Source: Thermoplasmata archaeon
GTDB taxonomy: Archaea > Thermoplasmatota > Thermoplasmata > Lutacidiplasmatales > UBA184
Length of the DNA: 36,850 nt
Assembly: GCA_035532555.1 (NCBI GenBank)
Contig: DATKQS010000021.1
Coordinates: 1 to 36,850 of the forward strand
Direction: 5' to 3'
The position numbers and the translations under genes were made by a program. Under the pieces are notes generated by a model. The model saw only the letters and a list, made by a program, of their open reading frames with translations, did no database searches and was not told the DNA's origin. Shown piece by piece: positions 23,357 through 30,216 of the stretch (position 1 is its first letter; every line of letters begins with the position of its first letter).

Positions 23357-24493
23357 GTGGAGCATCTCCCGGGACGGGCGACCCCGGACGGGACGCGCGC
23401 GTTCCGCGAGCGCGCCCTCGAGCGCCGACAGATCTCCCCCTTGCACTTCCGCGAGGCCGCGCAGAGCCTCACGCTCAGCTCGATCGGGCTCGGTACCTAC
23501 CTCGGGAATCCCGACCCCGCGACCGACATCGCCGTCACCGACGCGGTCTCGATCGCGTTGACCAGCGGCCGCGTGAACGTCCTCGATACGGCGATCAACT
23601 ATCGGGGCCAGCGGGCGGAGCGGAGCATCGGCCGCGCGCTGAGCCACCTCGTGGCCACGGGCCCCGTTCGGCGGGAGGAGGTCTTCCTCGCGACCAAGAT
23701 CGGCTACCTCGCTCCCGACAGCGAGTCCGAGCGGGACCCGCGCAGCTGGGTCCACGAGGAGCTGGTGCAGCCGGGGATCCTGCCGCTCGCGGAGGTCGTC
23801 GGCGGAAGCCAATCCCTCGCCCCGTCGTTCCTGCGCGACCAGTTCCGGCGCAGCCGGAACAATCTGCGCGTGGAGGCCGTCGATCTCCTCTATCTGCACA
23901 ACGCGCCCGACGCCCAGATCCCCGAGGTCGGACTCGAGGAGTTCGAGCGGCGACTGCGCCTTGCCTTCGAAGTTCTCGAGGGATTCCGTGCGGAAGGAAC
24001 GCTCGGAACGTACGGGCTCGCCACGTGGGATTCCCTGCGGGTCGCCGCGATCGAGCCGGGATTCTTCTCGCTCGAGACCGCCGTGCGCATCGCCCACGAG
24101 GCGGGCGGCGAGCACCACGGCTTCCGGTACATCCAGTTCCCGTTCAACCTCGCGATGCCCGAGGCCGCGACGGTCCAGAACCAGCGGGTCGCCGGAGTCC
24201 CGATGACCCTGTTCGCGGCCGCGACGGCCCTCGGCGTCGGATGCTTCACGAGCGCGCCCCTCCTCCAGGGCCGGCTCGCGCGCTCGGGCGCGACGGCCGC
24301 CGGGCTCCCGCGCGCCGCGACGGCTCTTCAATTCGCGCGTTCCGCACCCGGGAACACCGCCGCACTGGTCGGCCAGAAACGGCCGGAACACATCGCCGAG
24401 AACCTCGAGCTGGCCTCGATCCCACCGTGGGACGCGACGACGTTTTCGACGCTCCTCCCGTCGGGAGGGCGCTCAGACGCTCTTCCTAGATAG
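23357..24493 (+). CDS. Aldo/keto reductase family protein
   Basis: A 378-aa TIM-barrel oxidoreductase. It has 'LTLSSIGLGTYLGNPD' (strand 1), 'NVLDTAINYRGQRAERSIGRAL' with Asp and Tyr of the catalytic tetrad, 'EVFLATKIGYLAPD' with the catalytic Lys, and 'EAVDLLYLHNAPDAQIPE' with the catalytic His. The C-terminal part contains 'ALQFARSAPGNTAALVGQK', the NADP-phosphate segment. There is an insert between the Lys and His strands, seen in a subfamily of archaeal/bacterial AKRs. The substrate is unknown. I use the GTG at 23357 because 'EHLPGRATPDGTRAFRERAL' looks like the natural N-terminus; the open frame upstream to 23159 overlaps the antisense 38-aa gene. The stop overlaps rad50 by 8 nt. Confidence 0.8.
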   Translation: MEHLPGRATPDGTRAFRERALERRQISPLHFREAAQSLTLSSIGLGTYLGNPDPATDIAVTDAVSIALTSGRVNVLDTAINYRGQRAERSIGRALSHLVATGPVRREEVFLATKIGYLAPDSESERDPRSWVHEELVQPGILPLAEVVGGSQSLAPSFLRDQFRRSRNNLRVEAVDLLYLHNAPDAQIPEVGLEEFERRLRLAFEVLEGFRAEGTLGTYGLATWDSLRVAAIEPGFFSLETAVRIAHEAGGEHHGFRYIQFPFNLAMPEAATVQNQRVAGVPMTLFAAATALGVGCFTSAPLLQGRLARSGATAAGLPRAATALQFARSAPGNTAALVGQKRPEHIAENLELASIPPWDATTFSTLLPSGGRSDALPR

Positions 24494-27038
24494 CGGGCGA
24501 TCCGGCCGGGTCGGCGCGGGAGACTCGGAGCACCGAGACCCCGTCGTGCTTCTCGGCGAGGACGACCCGGTCCGCGATCGACGCGAGCTCGGCCTCGTGC
24601 GAGACGAGGATGACCTGAGGCAGGGCGAGCTCCTCCAGGAGCTCCCCCATCCGCACGATTTGCTCCGGGGAGAACCCGTCGGTCGGCTCGTCCAAGATGA
24701 TCGTTTCGAGATCGAGGCTCCCCATCGTCCGGACGACCCGGCCGAGCGCGAGGCGGAAGGCGAGCGCGAGCGACGTGCGTTCTCCCCCGCTCAGCGCCTC
24801 GGCGGGGGTCCATTCCCCGTGGATGAGGACTGCCGGGGTGAAGCTGACGTCGACGCGGGCCTCGAGGCCCGTGTCGTCTATGAGCGATGCGAAGTAGCGG
24901 GCGAAGAGCTGGTCGAACATCGCCTGGGCGGAGGCGAGCAGGCGTTCCTCGATCGAGAAGAGCGTCTCGCGGAACGGTCCTCCGACCCAGGCCGCCTTCG
25001 CCCGCAGTTCCTCGATCTCGCCGAGGAGCTGGCGGCGCTCCCGAAGACCGGCCTCCGCCTCGTTGAGGCGTCGCTCGGAGTCCTCGATGCGGGCCTCCGC
25101 GCGCACCACGGCGGCGCGGATCTCCGTAGCCACGGCCTGGAGCTCGGCGAGCTTCTTCCGGGCGCGGGCGTCCTCCTGCTCGAGAGTGGCGGCGCGCTCC
25201 ACCCGGTCCCTCAGGGCGTTCAGGGCGATCATGCGCTCGGCGACCCGCTGTTGGATCGCCTCGAGCTCGGTGCCGATCCTCTCCCGATCCCGCTCCAGCG
25301 ACTCCCGACGGATCTGACGGTTCCGCCGTTCCTCCTCGGCTCGGCGGACCCCCTCGATCCCGGTGATGCAGCGCGCCCGCTCGGCGTCCAGGGCGGTCGC
25401 CTTCGCCCGTTCGGCGCGCTCCGTGGCCTCTATGGGTTCGAGTGAGGTGGCCCGCTCGCGGGCCCTCTGGGCCTCGGCTTCCGCTTCGCGGAGCGCCGTC
25501 CGTGATGTCACTTCCTCGCTCTGGCACCGCGCGAGCGACGCGGAAGAGTCCGCGCGGCGGTGCTCTAGATCGATCCAACGGTCGCGGGCGCGTTCGTACC
25601 GTTCGCGGGATCGTCGTTCCTCCCCAACGGCCCCGCGCCCGGCCTGCAGCTTGCGAAGTCGATTCTCCGTTTCGGCGAGGGCTCGCGCGCTCTCCTCTCG
25701 GTGCGGGCGGAACTCCTCGGGGCGGACGGTCTGCCGGCACCGGGGACAGATGCCCCCCGCGAGGAGCGTGTCCACCTCTTCCAGATCCGTCCGAGCGCGC
25801 GCCGTTTCCTCGAGCGCCGTTCGTTCCGCCGCCTGGGCAGTTTCCAGGGCCGCGTCGATCTCCGATAGATTTCGGAGCGTGGGAGCCGGGGGTTCTCGCG
25901 CGGGCCCCTGCGCCGCCAGCTCGGCGAGCGTCGCCTTCGCTTCTTCGAGCGCATGCCGGGCCCGATCGGCGTGCTCGCGAGCGTCGGTCCGGTGTCGCTC
26001 GGCCGCGAGCGCTTCGGCGCGCACTGCGGCGAGCTCTTGGAGTCGAGTGGCGAGTTCGCGCAGCCCGGCGTTCAGCCGGGCTTGCTCCTCGTCGAGCGTC
26101 GCGGCCCGCTGGCTCAGGGCCGCGAGATCGGTGGCGGGGCCGACGGTGTCACCGGCGGCGAGACGTCCGATCTCGGCCACCGCATGGCGCTGCTGCTCGG
26201 TGAGCGAGGCGACGGCGCGCAGATCTTGTTCGCCTTGGCGCGTTAGGCTCGCCTGCTCTCGGCGGTCCCCTTCGACCCGGCGCAGACCTTCCTGGAGCTC
26301 CTGGCCGGCGCGTTCCGCGGCATCGAGATCTCGGCGGAGCTCCGCATGCTTCGTCTCGAGGCCCACGCGTTCCGCCCGGAGCCGGACGATCTCCGCAGAG
26401 CGCACGGAATGGTCGGCCTCCCAGTGGTGGAGGCGGCCGGCCTCCTCGACGCGCGTGGCCGCGACCCGCCGGATCTCGGAGGCGAGTTCTTGCGCGTTCT
26501 CCGCTGCGGCGCGGTACCGCTCAACTCCGAGCGCCTTGCGGATCGTCTCGAGCCGGTCCTGGGGCTCTTGGGAGAGGACCTCGCGCATCCGTTCCTGAGG
26601 CACGTAGACCGCCCAGCGCCACAGATCGGAGTGGGCGCGAGGACTCGGATTGTCCGGAAAACCGAAGAGGTCGATGATCCGCTGGCGGAGCTCGGTCGCC
26701 GAGTACTGGGTCGTCGCTCCGTCCTGCGAGAACGTGCTGCGCTCCAATTCGAAGCTATGGCGACCCTTGCGGGTGATCCGCCGGAACCGGCGGGAGATCT
26801 CGTAGCGGTGGCCCTCGTGCTCGATCTCGACGGCGACCTCCGCTTGGGGCGCGCCGTGGCGAACGAGGAACCCCGCGTCGACCTCGGCGAACCCGAAGAG
26901 GGCCATCTCGATCGCGTAGAGGAGGGAGGTCTTGCCGGAGCCGACATCCCCGGCGATCAGGGTCGTCCCCCGGGTGAGTTCGAGCTCGGCGGAGGTGTAG
27001 CTGCGGATGTTCTTCAATCGGAGGCGGCGCAGCTGCAT
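24486..27038 (-). CDS. rad50: DNA double-strand break repair ATPase Rad50
   Basis: An 850-aa SMC-like ATPase that pairs with Mre11 to tether and process DNA ends. Walker A 'GDVGSGKTS' is at residues 30-38. Two long coiled-coil arms flank the zinc hook 'CPRC' at 431-434, through which two molecules dimerise. The signature is 'LSGGERTSLALAFRLAL', and Walker B with D-loop is 'ETIILDEPTDGFSPEQ'. The H-loop is 'VILVSHEAELASIADRV'. It is complete and of usual archaeal length. Its ATG lies 9 nt after the mre11 stop with a ggagga Shine-Dalgarno sequence between, so both are translated from one mRNA. No herA/nurA is visible in the window. Confidence 0.95.
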   Translation of the reverse strand: MQLRRLRLKNIRSYTSAELELTRGTTLIAGDVGSGKTSLLYAIEMALFGFAEVDAGFLVRHGAPQAEVAVEIEHEGHRYEISRRFRRITRKGRHSFELERSTFSQDGATTQYSATELRQRIIDLFGFPDNPSPRAHSDLWRWAVYVPQERMREVLSQEPQDRLETIRKALGVERYRAAAENAQELASEIRRVAATRVEEAGRLHHWEADHSVRSAEIVRLRAERVGLETKHAELRRDLDAAERAGQELQEGLRRVEGDRREQASLTRQGEQDLRAVASLTEQQRHAVAEIGRLAAGDTVGPATDLAALSQRAATLDEEQARLNAGLRELATRLQELAAVRAEALAAERHRTDAREHADRARHALEEAKATLAELAAQGPAREPPAPTLRNLSEIDAALETAQAAERTALEETARARTDLEEVDTLLAGGICPRCRQTVRPEEFRPHREESARALAETENRLRKLQAGRGAVGEERRSRERYERARDRWIDLEHRRADSSASLARCQSEEVTSRTALREAEAEAQRARERATSLEPIEATERAERAKATALDAERARCITGIEGVRRAEEERRNRQIRRESLERDRERIGTELEAIQQRVAERMIALNALRDRVERAATLEQEDARARKKLAELQAVATEIRAAVVRAEARIEDSERRLNEAEAGLRERRQLLGEIEELRAKAAWVGGPFRETLFSIEERLLASAQAMFDQLFARYFASLIDDTGLEARVDVSFTPAVLIHGEWTPAEALSGGERTSLALAFRLALGRVVRTMGSLDLETIILDEPTDGFSPEQIVRMGELLEELALPQVILVSHEAELASIADRVVLAEKHDGVSVLRVSRADPAGSPAI

Positions 27039-27047
27039 CGGTCCTCC

Positions 27048-28328
27048 TCAGCGTGGTCCGACCCGTCGAACGCCGAGCAGTCGGCTGCCCCCGTCGACCC
27101 GGGCCTCCACGTAATCGGTCCGGGACTCTCCCTCGCCTCGCGGGAGGGCCAGCTCCTGGAGGAGCTCGCGCAGTCGCTGAGCGCCCTCAGGACCCGCGGC
27201 CCACGGAGCGCTCGGTCCCGTCTCCTCGGAGAGGGTAGCGAACCCGGCGGCCTCGATCTCCGATTCCGGCAGCACGGGCGTCGCCTCGGCCGACACGCCC
27301 GCGACGTCCCGGACGTCGGGGTGCAACGACATCCCGAGCTCTTCGAACCGCCGCTGGGACTCCGACACCCCGAGCGCGGCGAGGCCCGCGGCGCTCGGAG
27401 TGCCGGTGTAGTGGGCGATGATGTTCGTTCCGGCCCCCGCGTACGGGCGCGCCGCCACCTCGATGTCGGTGAGGATCTCGCTTCCGCTCCGCCCCGTGAC
27501 GTTGACGTCGATGATGTGGACCTTCGAGTATGGGAATGGATCGAAGAAACGCACCGACGGCCGTCCTCGCACGACGGTCACGACCGCGAGACCTTGCGTG
27601 CCGGGGTGCTCCTGCCGGTACACGAGGTCCGGCGTGGACGTCCCGAAGATCGCACCGGGGTTGACGAGGAGACCGCCGCCCGGTCCTTCGTCCTCGTACA
27701 TCACGTGGATGTGGCCCCCGGCGTAGTACCCGCAGCCTGGGGGCAGATCGGCCCGCGCGATCCCATGGATGTGCGCCCGGAGCCGGGGCGGCAGGCACTC
27801 CTCGATCGCCGCGTGGAACTGGAAGATCTTGAACCCCGGCTCGGCTCGGAACCGCTCGGAGTCCACGCCGCCGAAGTACTCGCGGTCGAGCCCGTGGGAC
27901 CGGCCGGAGATGCCGGCGATCCGAGCTCCGGTCGGCTCGTCCACGAGGAAGGGGAGCGCCCAGCGCGCGCCCTCGGGGTGAACCGCCTCGGGTGCCACCT
28001 TGGCGAAGGCGCCGGCTTCGGCGAGGACGTCGAGCCAGCTGGTCTTGTGCGCGACGTAATCGTGCGAGCCGTAGATCGCGTAGATCCGGGTTCCGTCAAT
28101 CGAGAGCTGACGCAGGGCGGCCGCGACCGGCGCGACCTCCGCCGGGTCCGGTACGGGCGTGTGGAAGAGGTCGCCCGAGATGAGCAGGAACTCGGCATGC
28201 TCGACACGGACCTGGGCGATCGAGCGGAGGACGCTCTCGCGCAGGAGGCCCCGCAGCTTGGCGTCTCGGGGCCATGCCCCGACGTGCGCGTCGGCGAGGT
28301 GCGCGAAGACGAACCGGTCCGAAGCCAT
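27048..28328 (-). CDS. mre11: DNA repair nuclease Mre11
   Basis: A 426-aa metallophosphoesterase nuclease working with Rad50. Metal-binding motifs in order: 'HLADAHVG' (D13, H15), 'SGDLFHT' (D53), 'YGSHDYV' (H89, D90), 'FQFHAAIEE' (H172) and 'AGGHIHVM' (H206, H208). The third motif has Ser88 where Pyrococcus Mre11 has the metal-ligand Asn of GNHD. The rest follows the family, with a capping domain and a C-terminal Rad50-binding helix region ('AQRLRELLQELALP'). The gene starts 6 nt after the stop of a 121-aa gene of unknown function and precedes rad50, so the three form an operon. Confidence 0.92.
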   Translation of the reverse strand: MASDRFVFAHLADAHVGAWPRDAKLRGLLRESVLRSIAQVRVEHAEFLLISGDLFHTPVPDPAEVAPVAAALRQLSIDGTRIYAIYGSHDYVAHKTSWLDVLAEAGAFAKVAPEAVHPEGARWALPFLVDEPTGARIAGISGRSHGLDREYFGGVDSERFRAEPGFKIFQFHAAIEECLPPRLRAHIHGIARADLPPGCGYYAGGHIHVMYEDEGPGGGLLVNPGAIFGTSTPDLVYRQEHPGTQGLAVVTVVRGRPSVRFFDPFPYSKVHIIDVNVTGRSGSEILTDIEVAARPYAGAGTNIIAHYTGTPSAAGLAALGVSESQRRFEELGMSLHPDVRDVAGVSAEATPVLPESEIEAAGFATLSEETGPSAPWAAGPEGAQRLRELLQELALPRGEGESRTDYVEARVDGGSRLLGVRRVGPR

Positions 28329-28334
28329 GGATCT

Positions 28335-28700
28335 CTACCGGACCGGTGGTTCGGGCGGGCCCTTGCGTGGGCCGTTGCGGCTGCGGTCCCGGAGGGCCGC
28401 GGAGATGCCGCTCGCCGCGCCTACCAGGAGGATCCCGAACGGCAGCAGATCGTCGCTGTTGAACCGCGGGGCCGGGGATTCCGGGGAGGTGCTCTTCGGC
28501 GGCGAGGAAGACTTGGAGGCCGGCGGCGCCGCCGCGGCGGCCGCCGAAAGGGAGCGCACGGTGAGGTCCATGATCTCGAACAGCTCGGTCGCTTCCTCCA
28601 TCGTGATCTGCCGGTTGCGCAGGCGGCCGACGAGAAAGACGTAGCGCGCGCTGGAGCTCGCGGTGCCCCCCATCGGTGCTTTGGGCCTCGAGGTCGCCAT
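28335..28700 (-). CDS. Unknown 121-aa protein, first gene of the mre11-rad50 operon
   Basis: The N-terminal half is soluble and helical ('RYVFLVGRLRNRQITMEEAT', 'ELFEIMDLTVRSL'). A Ser/Pro/Lys-rich linker follows, then a short hydrophobic helix 'LLPFGILLVGAASGISAAL' and a basic tail 'RDRSRNGPRKG'. It could be anchored in the membrane by that helix. I do not recognise it. Its stop lies 6 nt before the mre11 ATG, so coexpression with the repair nuclease is near certain, which is the only functional hint. The ATG at 28700 is chosen because the longer form (28796) would start inside the TATA box shared with the divergent gene. Confidence 0.6.
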   Translation of the reverse strand: MATSRPKAPMGGTASSSARYVFLVGRLRNRQITMEEATELFEIMDLTVRSLSAAAAAAPPASKSSSPPKSTSPESPAPRFNSDDLLPFGILLVGAASGISAALRDRSRNGPRKGPPEPPVR

Positions 28701-28782
28701 CGAATCGTGCCGTCCGGAACCGTCCCATGCGGAGCGGGCTCTTGAAGCGTCGGGGAGTGCGGGAGGCGGGCTTCCGCGAGGA

Positions 28783-28789
28783 GTTATAG
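28783..28789. promoter_or_regulatory. Divergent TATA box (120-aa gene / mre11 operon)
   Basis: gttatag is centred 28 nt before the ATG at 28814 (leaderless). On the minus strand, ctataac can serve the 121-aa-mre11-rad50 unit with a leader of about 60 nt. Confidence 0.55.
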
Positions 28790-28813
28790 AGGCCACCGGC
28801 CCTTCCTATCGCG

Positions 28814-29176
28814 ATGTCATCTCCGCCCGAGGCCCCGCACTCCGACGAGCGCGAGCGCCACCTGCACGTGCGCCTTTCCGAGTCCCGGGGCGCGATCTAC
28901 GATCTCATTACCGAGTACCTCCAGGCCGCCGGCAAGGCGCCCGACTGGTACTGGCGGACGGCCGGCCGGCTCGAAGGCAGCGAGGCCGACAACCTCGAGG
29001 AGATGCTCTCGAGCGCCTTCGAGGCGGGCGCGTTCATCGCCCACGAGCACCCCGAGGACGTGGAGTTCGTCTGGGTCACGGAAGAGGACTGCGACAAGGA
29101 GCGTCGCCGGGAGGAGCGCGGCGAGCAGCGCGAGGAAGCGCGCAAGGAACGCTCCACGATGAGCCACTACGCCTAG
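28814..29176 (+). CDS. Unknown acidic/charged 120-aa protein
   Basis: A soluble helical protein: 'HLHVRLSESRGAIYDLITEY', 'APDWYWRTAGRLEGSEADN', 'LEEMLSSAFEAGAFIAHEH', 'EDVEFVWVTEEDCDKE'. It ends in a highly charged helix 'RRREERGEQREEARKER'. No known family or catalytic motif is seen. Leaderless start from the divergent TATA box shared with the mre11 operon, so it may be coregulated with DNA repair. The charged tail could bind nucleic acid or be a coiled coil. The structured element at 29219 begins shortly after its stop. Confidence 0.6.
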   Translation: MSSPPEAPHSDERERHLHVRLSESRGAIYDLITEYLQAAGKAPDWYWRTAGRLEGSEADNLEEMLSSAFEAGAFIAHEHPEDVEFVWVTEEDCDKERRREERGEQREEARKERSTMSHYA

Positions 29177-29218
29177 GCGCGGTCGGCCGTAGCGGCCGCG
29201 TGTCCGTTCATAGAACCC

Positions 29219-29658
29219 TCTCGGCGCGGAGACCCCTCAACTTGTTGGGGGGAGGAGCGCCGGCACCTATTTGTGTTTCCCGGTGATGGCCCCGGCACAC
29301 AGCCGAGCGAGTTCCCCACCGATGGGAACGAGCACGCTCGGCGCAGGGTGCGCCCGCCCCCAAACACCTCGCAAGGGGTAAGGCACTCCCGCAAGGGAGC
29401 AACAGTTGAAGGTTGGGAACCGACGGGCATACGCACCAGACTCGGGGAGCTATGCCTCCGCAAGGAGGGGGCGGAAACACCTTTGATGCCCCTTCCCGAG
29501 CCGGGCCGCTTCCCGCTTCGTGCGGGTAGGGATTGGAACCCCGAAGTCGACCGGCCCATCGCGCTCCGTACCGTCGGTAAGACGGCGTTTTCTGGGGAAC
29601 CAGCCCCTGGACGGAAATTGGAAGCGCAAGCCACCGAGTTCAATCGGTGGTCGTTGAC
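29219..29658 (+). mobile_element. tnpB-less IS200/IS605-like mini-element (PATE/MITE-like)
   Basis: Left end: a hairpin at 29233-29252 (cccctcaa-cttg-ttgggggg, 8 bp with one G-T), preceded by tcggcg and followed by cctattt and ATGG. The tnpB element at 36553-36618 shows the same order: tcggcg, hairpin with the same cttg loop closed by a-t, cctatct, ATGG, at nearly equal spacing. Right end: hairpin ccaccga-gttcaa-tcggtgg at 29631-29650, preceded by ggaagc and followed by ttgac, the usual look of tnpB 3' ends, where the C-terminal '.EA' codons run into the final hairpin. Between them is only about 360 nt and no RuvC or zinc-finger coding. Exact ends are not defined, as no target duplication is expected for this family. 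Confidence 0.5.
29297..29658 (+). ncRNA. Highly structured RNA candidate, possibly omegaRNA-like
   Basis: Hairpins on the plus strand in order: gccgagcg/cgctcggc (29302-29309 with 29335-29342) enclosing gttccc/gggaac; acctc-gcaa-ggggt (29366-29379); ctccc-gcaa-gggag (29386-29399); cctcc-gcaa-ggagg (29455-29468); cccgc-ttcgt-gcggg (29512-29526); ccgtc-ggtaa-gacgg (29571-29585); ctgg-ggaa-ccag (29592-29603); ccaccga-gttcaa-tcggtgg (29631-29650). Three GCAA and one GGAA loops are GNRA only on this strand, which fixes the orientation. A ctatttg TATA-like element at 29267-29273 predicts a start near 29297, just before the first long stem. This fits a transcribed RNA. The link to TnpB guide RNAs is inferred from the ends; RNase P and SRP RNA cores were looked for and not seen. 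Confidence 0.5.
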
Positions 29659-29683
29659 TAGGGCCCGGAACATCGGGCGATCC

Positions 29684-30115
29684 GTGATCGCGGACGTGGC
29701 CGTCGTCGTGTCGAACGCCAAGGCGTCGGCGAAGTGGTGGGCGAAGAACCTCGGATTCTCCACGTATACCGTCGGGGGTTCCGGGCACGCGATCCTCGTT
29801 GCCCCGCCGGGGGACCGGTTCGTTCTGCATCTGTGCGAGGGCTTCGCTCCCCTGGAGCCCGGCGACACCGGCATCGCCTTCGTGACCGATGAGATGGACG
29901 CGCTGACTGCTCGCATGGCCAAGAGCGCCGTGCCGTTCCCCGTACCTCCCCAGCGGGAGAAGTGGGGCGCGATGGCCAAGTTCGCCGACCCGGACGGGAA
30001 CATCTTCTGGCTCCTTGAGGTACCTACGCCGATGGTGCGGGCTACCCTGAATTCGCGCGCCCCGAGCCGAAGGGCCCGGTCAGCCCGGCCTCACGCCCGT
30101 ACTCGAAAGCGCTAG
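29684..30115 (+). CDS. VOC superfamily (glyoxalase-like) protein
   Basis: About 143 aa: 'ADVAVVVSNAKASAKWWAKN' (strand-helix of a VOC module), 'GHAILVAPPGDRFVLHLCEG' with a His in the usual ligand region, 'TGIAFVTDEMDALTARMAKS' and 'GAMAKFADPDGNIFWLLEV' with the final Glu. The usual first His on strand 1 is absent (ADVAVVV), so metal binding may be altered. The frame is open far upstream into the structured element (to 29273), so the start is unclear. GTG at 29684 fits the domain edge, while a TTG at 29654 lies in the element's terminal ttgac. No promoter is visible between, so it may be read from the element's promoter. Confidence 0.7.
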   Translation: MIADVAVVVSNAKASAKWWAKNLGFSTYTVGGSGHAILVAPPGDRFVLHLCEGFAPLEPGDTGIAFVTDEMDALTARMAKSAVPFPVPPQREKWGAMAKFADPDGNIFWLLEVPTPMVRATLNSRAPSRRARSARPHARTRKR

Positions 30116-30216
30116 GCGGCTCGAGAACGCTGGCCGAGAGATCCGACGGGCGAGGTGGTTCGGCCGGGCGCCTCCGGTCCTCCGGGGGCCATCCGGCCCG
30201 GACGCAGCCGCAGGTC

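Noticed and set aside
26346-28745. Plus-strand open frame of about 800 codons opposite mre11-rad50
   Set aside because: Antisense shadow of two well-recognised genes; no domain and biased composition.
29297-29658. RNase P RNA or SRP RNA
   Set aside because: I looked for the conserved GAGGAAAGUCC and ACAGAA elements of RNase P and for the SRP helix 8 pattern and did not find them; the ends fit an IS605 element better.
29625-29658. tRNA T-arm-like segment (gttcaat in a stem)
   Set aside because: The stem does not pair in T-arm register, and there is no acceptor, D-arm or anticodon arm around it.
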